Shown here: positions 13,313-24,000 of the stretch, in pieces
Position numbering within the stretch: position 1 is the stretch's first letter
How the letters are laid out: each line of letters starts with the position of its first letter
Source: Cannabis sativa
Lineage: Eukaryota; Streptophyta; Magnoliopsida; Rosales; Cannabaceae
Length of the DNA stretch: 64,000 nucleotides
Reading direction: 5' to 3'
NCBI RefSeq assembly: GCF_029168945.1
Contig: NC_083610.1
Span: 52,469,429-52,533,428 of the forward strand
The notes under the pieces: model-generated
Databases searched by the model: none
Told to the model about the DNA's origin: nothing
Seen by the model: only the letters and a program-made list of their open reading frames with translations
Translations under genes and position numbers: made by a program

Positions 13313-13989
13313 TGTTATCCTATTTTTCGTACTATGATGTGGTAGTATGAACTGGTGATACGTGTCTGTTATTCTTTATGCTTGACAGGAGAAATTTCTG
13401 AACAGACTTCGAGTAATACATTTGCACGTACAAAGTCTGCTTGACCGAGCAAAGCAAGGGCAGATGATCTAGACAACAAATGAAGTCATTTCTTTAAGTC
13501 GTACATAGAGACTTAACTGCTACAGGATTGATATTGTGAAGCTCAAGCACAAAAGCTATTCCTACAATCATGGGATCGAATCAAAGGGATATGGCAAGCT
13601 GTCTCAATCCCCCATTTCATGTATTCTAATTATGTAATATATGTTCTTACCAATTATAGATATTGTAAGAAAAAGGGAAACCATCCCTCATGCATTTATA
13701 AATAGTGATCTATCCTCACTGTAAAAGGGATCGAAAGAATTGCTTTAGAGAGATATCTAAGAGAAAATACTCAGAGATTTCATTGTGAGAGCTTTGAGAG
13801 AGGAAACACTGTATTCTTTGTTCTCAAGTCAATACAATCTAAGGGGAGTAGGCTATTACTGAACTAAAGGGGCCAAACCTCTTTAAAATCTTGTATTCTT
13901 TATTGCTTACCTATTTTTGCTCTGTCTTAATTACATTTCTAATCGCTTATTAATTGACTCACTTTCGTTGGCTAAAAGCGAGGTCAACA
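13313..13989 (+). repeat. Tat element 3' LTR
   Basis: 677 bp, from TGTTATCC to GAGGTCAACA. It is collinear with 1958-2639 with scattered substitutions and small indels, mostly transitions. It retains the TG...CA ends that the 5' copy has lost at its first dinucleotide. Confidence 0.9.
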
Positions 13990-14326
13990 ATAGTAAATCT
14001 AGATCCTGATGAAATAATCCCCAACAACTGGCCTCAAAGCCATGGCAATGATTTACTTTTATGAAATATGGATTTAAAACAATGATTGTGTTGATTTGGA
14101 TGTGTTTATGTTGGTTTATGTGCATATTTGATGATTGTATGGAAATTGCAATTTTATGATGATAAATATTTTTAGTTTCGTTCTGAAAGTATTTTTTTCT
14201 GTAAAGTAGATGAAAAATTAATAAATTTAGGCTTTACATAACTCAATTTAGATTTTTTATGAATTAGTTATGATTTTTTTTTTTGAATTTGGATGAAAAT
14301 ATCTAATTCTGGTGCACACCTACGCG

Positions 14327-14500
14327 CGCGCATGGAGGGGACATGACCGTGTCATGTGCGACTCGCTCAGACAAAACCCCTTCAGACAAGGGCGTGTCTG
14401 AAGGCATCCCCCCACCTGACCGAGATCCCACGTCAATGGAGGTTGCACGCGGCCTCATGTCTTGGCCAAATGCCCTCACATGCACGCGCAGGGGTATGCA
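14327..14500 (+). other. GC-rich island with perfect hairpins in the Copia leader
   Basis: A ~170-bp island of high GC content sits inside AT-rich leader. It holds ACATGAC-CGT-GTCATGT (14341-14357, 7-bp arms) and CCTTCAGACA-AGGGCG-TGTCTGAAGG (14379-14404, 10-bp perfect arms), plus CG-rich flanks. It has the look of a structured RNA element in the transcript leader. No equivalent island is evident in the related leader at 56.2-58.5 kb. Confidence 0.5.
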
Positions 14501-15912
14501 ACCATTTTTTTTTGTTTTGTGATATTTTTTAATTCAAAAATTATTTTTCGGTGAAATAAAATTCAAATTTTGGTAGAATTTTGGGTATAATCCAAATTTT
14601 CAAATAAAAATCTAATTATCAGAATAAATTAATTTTTATTAATTTTTTAATCAATTAAAATTAGTTTTAGATATTAGTAGCCTTTGAATTTGAAAATTTG
14701 ATTTTTACACAAACTAACCTTATGGTTAATTTTGAATTTTTTTTTATTATTTTTGTTTATTTTATTTATTTTAATTATAAGACCAGATTTTACTTATTTT
14801 ATTACTAATATTTGAAATGATCTTATTTTGATATTAAAATACTAATGAAACTTAGAAATAATCTAATTAGAATTTCAAGATTTGCTAACCATATTAGATT
14901 TTCAAAATTTGTTATTTTTGAAATATATTTTATTAAACTAAATTATAAGATTAGAAAAATATTAGATTTGACATTTTATCTTATTGGATATTTATTTTAA
15001 TTAAAAATTTATATTTTTGTCAAAATAACATGAAAATTTTGAAAACTTGTTAATTTTGGTTTGAATATAAATTTTAGGGTTTGTTAACCATAAAATTTTA
15101 AAATTTAGGATATTTTGTTTTATTTAATTATTGAATAAAATTGATAATATCCTAACCATCTAAATATCTTATTTTCAAATTATTTATTTTGTTGAATTTA
15201 TTTTATTAAATTATAATATTAGAAATATAATATAAAAAATATCTCAATTTTTAAAATTAAGATATTATATTATCTTATTGGATATTTAATTAATTTTAAT
15301 TATTTAAATATACTGAAAAGTTAAAAATTAGTTGGATATTTGAATTTCAGTTAGAATTTTAGTTATTTAGGAGATTTGTTAGATTTTAAATATTTTCAAA
15401 TTATTTTCTAACAACCTAAATATTAAATTCTAGTTAAGATATATTTTAAATATTTTATTTTAAAATGAAAATATCTTAACCTACTTTTCAGATATCTGTT
15501 ACATGTTTGTTTTGTTTGTTTATTTATTTATTCAAAAAATTTAAACAAACCTGATCTAAATTGCTATGATTAACTTGTTGACAGATCCAATGATCTGATT
15601 TTAATCATAGTCCACTTGTCAATAGATCTCATAAATAATTTGTAAAAGGTAAATTTTATAATTTCTTTCATCTGTGATAAATCTAGAAACATGATAGGGC
15701 TCATCTTAAATCATTTGACATGTGTGAGCCTATATGTTTGCTTTTGGGCTTAGATGCATATAGGAAGCCCATTTAAGTTTAGTTAATTAAATGGACTAGG
15801 TTTCTAAATAAAATATCACATTGATTGTTTTATTTAGGCCCAATTAGTATTGAGCTTATTCAATGAATGACAATTATTTAATTAATATTTAAATTCCTCT
15901 ACTTTAGGCATT

Positions 15913-15995
15913 GTGTGAGAGTTAGGGGGCCATAGTAGTGGGTACGACATACTGAACCCAACCCTCTCTCACACAAACCATCCCAATTGTGAATG
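15913..15995 (+). other. Conserved stem-loop block in the Copia leader
   Basis: The block begins GTGTGAGAG and ends CTCTCACAC (15966-15974), giving a potential stem around the phrase GGGTACGACATACTGAACCC. It continues into CCCAATTGTGAA. The same block, in reverse complement, occurs at about 57003-57083 although the surrounding AT-rich sequence has diverged, so it looks selectively conserved or structurally important. Confidence 0.55.
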
Positions 15996-17812
15996 CTCAT
16001 TTACCTTATTTAAATAATTGTATTAGGATAATTATATTAGTTTAACCTAATTAAAATTGAATTAGCAACATAATTAGTTTTAAAATATATGAAATTTATT
16101 TTCATTAGATTATTTTAAAATTAATTTTAGAATAACACTTAGTTTAATGAGATATATTCTAGATAGTTATTTCTAGTAACTAATTATATTTTCTAATATT
16201 TAATTAAATAGAAAAATATATTTAAGTTGAAAAATTAACTTTAGAACAACTTAAACTAGAATATTTTTCTTAGATATTATATTAGAATTAACAATTAAGT
16301 TGATTTTATTCAAGATACTTAATTATTTATTTCTTTTATTTAATACATTTAATTAATTAGAAAATTAAATATTTAAGTTGATTTCATTCTAGACACCTAA
16401 ATATTAGTTATTTTCAAGAAATTTAATTGGACAGAATATTATATTTAATTTGGAATTTTTAATTTTAGAACAACTTAAATTAGAATAATTTTTAATGTAT
16501 ATTTTATTTTATTTTATTAATCCTTTTTTACATGATTTCGAAATGCATTATTTAAATGCTGATATTTTTAAATTTTCCTTTTGAAAAATAGATTAAAGTT
16601 GAAAGTTAATTATTTTAATTAATTTTAGACCAACTTAAATCAAGTAAATTTTTCATTAATGATTTATTAAAATAAATAGACTAAAATATATTATATTTTA
16701 ATTAGAAAATAAGTAATTAGTTAATGAAATATCTAGATAGTTATTTTTTGTATACTTGTGGCATTTTTCTAATTATATTTAATTAAATAAAAAATTAATA
16801 TTTAAGTTGATTTTATTCAAGATACTTAAATATTTGATATTTTTCTTATAAATTTAATTAAATAGGAAAATTATATTTGTGTTGAAAATTAATTTTAGAT
16901 CAACATAAGTTAGGATAATTGTTTTTAGAATTTATTTTATTTTATTTTATGTAAATTTCGAAAAATATATTTATATTTTAAATACATTAGATTTCAAATT
17001 TTATCATATATATTTATAAAAAATTAAATTTGAGTTCAAAATAATTTTTAATTAATTTTGAACCAACTTAAATTAAGTAATTTTCTTAATATTTATTGAG
17101 AATTAATACTAAAATAGAAAATAATTTTATTTATTTTTAGATCTATCTAAGTATAATTTTATAAATATTAAATTAAAATTTATAATTAGAATTATCTAAA
17201 TTGGTAATTTTATTTAAATATATATATATTAAAATAAATAGATTAAAATAAATATTAGATGAAAATACACTATAAAATAATGAGCTTTATTATCAGGATA
17301 TTCGATCTCCATTGTTAGTTCTACATAGTTCTTATTTTAGTGAGATTAATCCCTAATGGATGAGCGTTCATTAGCAATTTAACGTCGTAGAATCTCGAAA
17401 AATAAGTATTAATGTAAGTGTTTTATTCTTAGTAACGTCCACCCCAATAGTGGTTGCTAAGAGTAGGACTTACAAATTATGAAACAATGGGGAAGCTCAT
17501 AAGATAAAATGGCCTTGACTCTCACCTAAACGGGACAACGTCGGATTCTCATCTTGATCGAATAAAAAGTTGCTACAAAGGTTTCCATTTTAGATGAGCT
17601 GACTATTCTATTCAATGAATGATATCTTTGACTCTCGCCTAAACAAGACACTGTATCAGTTTATTGGAAATCTTGGAAATTATTTAGGATTGTTTGTTTT
17701 TGTATTTTCACTTGTCATTCCTACGTGCTAAGTGCTTGATAATTTCTGAATGTGTATGATTTTGTATTGAACCTTACTTGATTTCTATTTATTAATATTT
17801 GCAGTACCCAAT

Positions 17813-18115
17813 ATGACTATGAACAATCTCATTGTGTCACTGTTGATTGATAACAAGCTCTCTAGAGCTAACTTTGTCAAATGGAAAGAGAACATTAATA
17901 TTGCTCTCATAGGTGAAAATGTCCTGTTTGTGTTAACTGAAGAAGCTCCTGAGCACCCAGGTGATGCGACCAAGGCAGTTAAGGAAAAGTTCGAGCATTG
18001 GCAGAATGCTAACAACAAAGCTCAACACTTTATGCTCTATAGCATGGTCGACACCTTGAAGACAGGGTTTGCCAATACTCTCACGGCTGTAGAAATCATG
18101 AACCATATGTGTAAC
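17813..18115 (+). pseudogene. Copia gag, N-terminal fragment
   Basis: An ATG at 17813 opens a ~100-codon frame with the start of a Ty1/copia gag of the UBN2/retrotran_gag_2 type: a DNKLSRANFVKWKENINIAL segment, then FVLTEEAP and a helix-rich KFEHWQNANNKAQHFML stretch. The Trp-Lys and Leu-Thr-Glu positions are typical of plant copia gag. The frame is cut at 18116, where a TGTAACACC-type LTR sequence begins, so capsid C-terminus, nucleocapsid and all of pol are missing. Confidence 0.75.
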
Positions 18116-18610
18116 ACCTTACTAGTTTAGGCATGTTAACGTGATTTTTAACTAACTGTGCAACTCGTTGCTAATCAACGAGTTTATTGAAAATCGTGAT
18201 TAATTAAATTTTTACTTAATTAATTATGAACACTAAAATAATATACTTATATTAAACCGGGATCCCGTTTACAAAAGTTTTATTGTGTATACAAAAGTTT
18301 GTCGCCCAATGACTATACAAAATAAGCCTTGATGTCCCAAAGACTGTACGCTCTAGGCCTAACCGCCCCGACATGTACAATCTCCATCTGCTCGCTCTCA
18401 CAGTTGCTCTATAACCCGAATTATAATCAGCCACCCATACACCAACCCATAACCCTATCCCCGTGTCCAACATGGTGCTGAGTCTAGAACGTTCGTACGA
18501 CAGTACTACTAACCATAATATCAACCTATACTCGATACGCTAGTTGTACTCTAGTCGTGCCGATGTGATACTGTCAAGTAGTACAGATCGACCATGATAT
18601 CAGCCTATAC
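18116..18610 (+). mobile_element. Fragment of a TGTAACACC-type LTR
   Basis: Starts TGTAACACC and is collinear with the start of the LTR at 62920: shared phrases CTCGTTGCTAATCAACGAG, CCTAACCGCCCCGACATGTA and GTGTCCAACA. After about 490 bp it passes directly into the interior of a Copia LTR, so its 3' part is deleted. Confidence 0.7.
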
Positions 18611-19856
18611 TCTTTCGAGCTTGGCTTGATATAGATAAATGATTGAGGCATCATTTCAGTAATTATATTAGTTTACTAAAGTATCATTTATAGGTAGCTA
18701 AGTGTTTTAAGGATAATATACATTGAATGGTAGCACGGTAAATTTATCCCTATTCAATATAGATCATCTATAGAGGATCTTTGACTATTTGGATAAGAAC
18801 GATGTATAATTCATAGTGTATCTATATCTTGGTACATTTAGAGCATTCTATATAATTAATAGTGTAATTTTGAATTCATAATGACGCAAGGAGGAATTAA
18901 TAAGTTAGAGAATTTACTTGATACATTTTAGATCTACTTATTGGAAGCTTGATTATATAGGCTCATAGTCCCCACACTAGTTGAGATAATACTGCTTACA
19001 AACTCAATTTATTGGTTTTAATTAATCAATTATAATTCTAAAATTAGACTATTCTTTATGAATTTTTACTAATCAAGGGCTTAATTGTGAAGAAAAGAGG
19101 ATTTGGAGTTTATTTGTTAATTAAGAGATTTTGTTAAGTCTAATTAATAAATAAAATAAAGGTCCATTTTATTTGATAATTAATTATAATTATTAAATAA
19201 ATAGTTTTAAAATTTATAAGATTGAAATTAAAAGATATGACATTATTGAAAGAAATGATAAATGGTTTAAATAAAGTGGCAAAATTGTAACTAGTGAGGC
19301 CCACATGTGTGGTCGGCCTCTTAACGTATTTTTTGCCCATTATTTTATCTTTTTCAATTCATATAATTAAATCCTAAACTCTAGTTGAAATACTGTAAAA
19401 GGAACATGATGCACTCATTCTCATCCAACCTTCAACCAATCTAAACCTAATTTTCTAATTCTGTCAGACAACTAGTAGATGAGAGACTCCTTTCATAGTA
19501 ACTTCGAATCCTTATTATTGTTCTTCATCAATCTTCAAGCTTTTAGTGATAAAGTACCATGCCCACACATAGCAAGTCAAGTATTCAATCATAGTGTGGA
19601 AGACGGTGGTTAACCAAACTGAAGGAGAGAAGATCCAGGTTCAGATCTTGATAATGCTCTGCTACAGAAAAGAATCAAGGGCTAGAAATTTGAACGGAAT
19701 GAGTCATTATATTCCGCTATCATCAATGTAAAGTTTTCTAAACTTTATATGTGTTTATTTCATCGTACTAGGAAATTCATATTTAGAGTGTTAGATTATA
19801 GAATTATAATCAACATACATGATAGTAAATCTAGGTTCTAATAAAATAAGTGCTAA
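18611..19856 (+). mobile_element. 5'-truncated Copia LTR
   Basis: Collinear with the LTR family of 51890-53793 and 58524-60425, starting inside it at TCGAGCTTGGCT and ending near a degenerate terminus (AATAAGTGCTAAC where other copies have CCCAACA). It lies in the same orientation as the leader and gag upstream and so is probably the remnant of that element's 3' LTR. About 1.2 kb separates it from the 3' end of the KH gene. Confidence 0.7.
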
Positions 19857-21028
19857 CTCTACGACCTCTAGAAAACAAGAACAAATGTATTTTCGATGGT
19901 TTTTCTCTCTGAAGTGCACATAGGTAAGGTTGTAGACAATTGCTGCAACTGTGGCATTGATAATTAATCCAATCAGCCGTTTCCTTTTTGAAATTACAAC
20001 TGAGTCAACTAGAATAGTCTAAAGGCTAAGCCTGATATTGCAACCAACTGAACATCAAACCTATTACTAGGGATGGGCAACTTCTAAACCAATGCAATCC
20101 AATCCAATTGGATTTGATTTGATGTGAACTATTGGATTCTAATTGAATTGGATCGGTATTGTATAACACTTGTAAAATATAATTAAAATCGATTCAATCT
20201 AATTACATATAATATATATTAGTCACTTTTGATATGTAGGACCGTTTAAATAAAAAATGATTGGTTGACAATACTTACCATATAAATGTGTGCAAATTGT
20301 GTGCATTGCAAATATCATTACTCGAAATAATATTTAAATTTTTGTATTGTTATTCGTATTTTTAGATAGGCCACACGTGTACTTCTCAATATCCGAGAAC
20401 AATTGAAACGGGCCCATTCACAGGCCAATTAATCTAGTTAGTTATAGAAAAGTTAATGTACAGGAACGATGAGCATGTAATTCTTCTTGTTTTCATTGGT
20501 TAGCTTGAGTAAAGCTTCCTTGGGATAGGTAATACAGCTTGCTGATTAATAAAGATTTTCTTTTTGATCAAACATGAACAACCAGTAGTACTTGTAAGCA
20601 GGAAATGCTAATGCTATACCTTTATCCCTAAACCTTATTTTGTTGTTTTATTCGTCATCAATTTCTTTACAATTTTGTCTTGCCGCAAATGTCCCTATTC
20701 TAGTTGAAATTGTTAAGACTTAAAAGTTCACCATTATGATAAGAGCTCGGCCACTTACTTGATTCGGCCTAATCTCCCTTGTGGAAGCAAAGCAGAGAGC
20801 TTCAGCCTGCAACAAAGTTCTCAAAGCATAGGTGTTGTCACACTATAGAAATCAGAGATATTATAATTTATAAAAGCTAATCTTGAATTTTCATAATTAA
20901 TTTCAAACATTACAGTGCAGGAGTCGGTTTGTGAATTGTCAGATAAACCTACAACAAAACATTGGTTTAAAATTTGATTAATTATCTCAAACCTAACTCG
21001 ACAGAATATGAACTAAAACCATTTATAA
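19857..21028. other. Intergenic and 3' UTR side of the KH gene
   Basis: No coding region. For the KH gene (minus strand) this holds the 3' UTR. A candidate poly(A) signal AATAAA is on the minus strand at about 20647-20652, and CAG-type acceptor sites (e.g. near 20950 and 20810) could mark 3' UTR introns. At 20068 the phrase TAGGGATGGGCAA resembles a hAT terminus, but no partner end is visible. Confidence 0.4.
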
Positions 21029-24000
21029 TTAATGAGGTGCTGCATACATCTGAGTCGAATCATATTGAGCATAACCAGGCTGAGGTGATACTGTTTTACC
21101 ATAAGTAACTGAAGTGCTTGGTTGGACACCATAAGCACCAGACTGTTGGACTGATTGATCATAAGCTTGCTGGGCCTGAGCAGGTTGAGCACCATAACCC
21201 CCTTGTGCATTTGGTGTGCCATAAGTTGATGCAGGTGCAGCAGTCCCATATCCAGGATCTTGGTGACCTTGATACCCATAACCAGCAGAATTTGGAGCAG
21301 ACTGCTCAGGATAACCTTGCTGAGCAGAAGGGTACTGCCCATACGCTGCAGTAGGAGCCACCTGTGCATAGCCAGTTTGCTGCGAACCAGACTGGCCATA
21401 ACTTGCAGCCAGTTGGCCTCCTTGCTGTGGATAGCCTGAGGCAGACGCAGGTGGTGGCTGGCTGTACCCATCAGCAGCAGCAGGAGGGGCAGAGCCGTAA
21501 GCAGGATATGCCTGCCCACTTGAAGCATATGGATATGGCTGTTGAGGTGGCACACTCTGACCGTACGATTGCGCAGAAGCTGTACCTTGAAAAGGCACAT
21601 CACCGGGCTGACTAGGCCTAGGAGGACCATAAGATTGGGGAGGTGGACCCTGGGATTGCACCCCATAAGATGGTTTACCATACTGCTGTTGCTGACCATA
21701 ACCTGCTGGAGCACCACTTTGAGGATACAGTGGCTGAGAACTACCATAGGGATGCTGTGCTGGAGCATGATCGTCATAGCCATGACCATAGTTCTGTTGG
21801 GAGTGTGCTGACTGAGAATAAGGTGCCTGTTGCCCATAATCTGGGCCCTGAGGCTGTCCATAATTGTAGTTTGCTTGTGATAAAGGTGGCCCGATTGCAG
21901 CATTTGGAGATGGGCCAGGAGCATGTAGAGAAATGGAAGCAGTGTGTGCAGAATCTGATAAATGGCCTTTTTGTCCACTGTAGTAATCATAACCGCCATT
22001 ATGCCCGTGCCCCTGCAAGCCAGGGGGAGGCCTTTGCTCCCAGCCAGAATTAAAACCACCTCTTGGACCCATTTGTTGAGGATAACCACCATATTGAGTT
22101 GGATACTGTGGGTTGTGAGATGAATATGGCCCTCGTTGCTGATAATCAAACGAGGATGGGTGGGCCATATGACCTCGAGGACCCCACTGTGGTCCAGGAG
22201 GTCCACGAGGCCGATAGCCCTGTTGATTAAAACCACTTGAGAGAGAAGATGGCCTCACAGTCTACTCAAAACCAAATGACCAAACAAAAAAATAAAAGTT
22301 AAAACAAGAGCAATTCTTCTGTATTATATTAGAAATCAATCAAATAAATAGCAGACGACAAAATTTAAAGCACTGTTCGGACCAGGTAACCACATTGGTG
22401 TTCAAAATTTTGAGGTGACTCCTCCAACTCGGAAGTTATCATCATTGAATTAAAACAAGTATACATCAATCACAAATGGAATCTCTACCAGATGCAATGC
22501 CAAATAACGAAGTACAGTTCTAAATATACAAATGAGGTAAAGAAATAATAGTTAGAAACTACAAACAGCAAAGTTCTTTTCATTGATAGTTTACTAAAAA
22601 ATATTTCTACAAAAATAAATTATGAGTTGAAAAAATTGATCATCAAATAGCAAACTTGCAATAAATACTTAGACTAACTGATCTGTCTTTCCCTTTTGAA
22701 AAAACAAATAGACAAAATAAAGCTTTTACATAGAGCCAAATATCTGAACATGTCTTCAATCCATCTATTACCCAGATCTTATACCCAGTAATCTAGTGAT
22801 TTCAATAATCCTATATAGAATTTAGGTTGGCATAACTATCAAACAATATTTCTAATATTTTTAATAGCACAAGTAATTCTTTCATTGTGAAGCTGATACT
22901 TACAAATACATTAAACTTAAAGGGATTTTATACAGAAATGGAGAAAAACCCAGGATGATCATGCAGCAACAAGGCATATTTTGAATTCGCCATCGAAACT
23001 ATCCAAAATCTATATGGAAGTTGAGCCAGATATGTTATTCTTATCCAGTGATCATTGATTTGGATATATTACAATTAATAAATAACTGATCAATTGAAGG
23101 AACACATGCAAAGATAAAATATATGAGATCATCCAATCCAAGTAAGAAAGCATTGTGATTTCAGGAACCTGTACTTGAGGTCTGTCAGTAAACAATACTA
23201 GTGTCAGACATCAAACTAAATGGCAAGTTATTTATCCTAGATGCTTCAGTTCAACATCAAGCATAATTTCCAAGCATTGAACCCAAGCAAAGTTTGATTA
23301 AATTTCTTCACCAGGAATTCCAGACACATTTCAAGCATAAATCTTGGGAGTTCTTATCAGCAGCTCTAAAGGTTAATATAACAGTCTTACTTAATTACGA
23401 TTTTTAACTTTCAGATCTCAAAGCAGTCTTACCAACTATTAACATCCTGCAATCGCGAGATTAAATGCCAGATACCTTTCTTCAGTGGACCAGAGAAGAG
23501 AGGTTGTCTATTGCTACACCAAGAAAGCAAAGCTGGCCCCATGGAAAAGGCAATAGCCCATCTGCAGTTTTAAATCCATCCAATTCGAAATTGGCACCTT
23601 CAACATAAATAAATCAAGGCAACCGACATCTTGGATTGAATATATTATCTTCCTAACAGCATTCAAGAGACCTTGGCATGGATGATTCATCAATATTACA
23701 CTCTCATCATGTTTAGAAAACAAGGTCCAACTCCCACAGTATAAATTATGTAACAATTTTCCTCAAATTGAAGGAAGGTTGACACAGGCGAATGTTACAT
23801 TGTTTCAAGCAAATCATTTCATGACCATATATGTTGCTTTCCAAATGTAAATCATACAGAAGTTCTGCACTACCAAATCTGTTTGGATCCCTTGACAAAT
23901 TGTATATGAGACAAATGACTTTAGAAGCATAGAATTAAAGTGAGCTACAGCGACCTGTACATGTATTTGCATGCCAAAAAAGTAAAAGGCATACCCTAAT

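Larger units (their letters stand above)
1958..13989 (+). mobile_element. Tat-type Ty3/gypsy retrotransposon, complete but dead
   Basis: A 12,032-bp element has two LTRs, a tRNA primer binding-like site, gag, protease, reverse transcriptase, two RNase H regions, integrase, an antisense ORF and a polypurine tract. Flanking 5-mers are GTAGT (1953-1957) and ATAGT (13990-13994), a target duplication with one mismatch. The insertion cuts a Copia LTR whose two halves rejoin exactly across it. The archaeal-type RNase H between RNase H and integrase and the antisense ORF before the 3' LTR place it in the Tat/Ogre-related lineage. Many stops and frameshifts, and three catalytic substitutions in pol, make it non-functional. 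Confidence 0.9.
1667..14026 (+). mobile_element. Copia 5' LTR, copy iii, split by the Tat element
   Basis: Only the last ~330 bp of the LTR are in the window: 1667-1957 and, after the Tat insertion, 13990-14026, ending in CCAACA. It is followed at 14027 by a decayed initiator-Met tRNA primer binding site (ACTGG...CAAAGCCATGG, compared with the better preserved one next to 58523). This is therefore the real 5' LTR of the Copia element whose leader and gag follow. Confidence 0.75.
14027..17812 (+). mobile_element. AT-rich 5' leader of a Copia element
   Basis: 3.8 kb separates the decayed primer binding site from the gag start, which is unusually long for a Ty1/copia element. Composition is extremely AT-rich with many T/A runs, apart from a GC-rich island at about 14327-14500 and a conserved block at 15913-15995. 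The same leader occurs in opposite orientation at 56223-58523. No coding frame of significance is present. The last ~500 bp contain the phrases GACTCTCGCCTAAAC and CTCACCTAAACGGG, a short direct repeat. Confidence 0.7.

Noticed and set aside
14303..14485. A 60-codon minus-strand frame in the GC-rich island
   Set aside because: Short, in a non-coding leader, with open frame explained by GC content and no family resemblance.
20068..20400. A hAT element starting TAGGGATGGGCAA
   Set aside because: No matching inverted terminus or 8-bp duplication could be found.
21013..22236. A second ~400-codon open frame on the minus strand over the last KH exon, and several plus-strand frames at 21118-22053
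   Set aside because: They overlap the G/Y/Q/P-rich exon. The frame at 21029-22261 continues the KH exons in phase and has the expected composition; the others are by-products of its biased codons.
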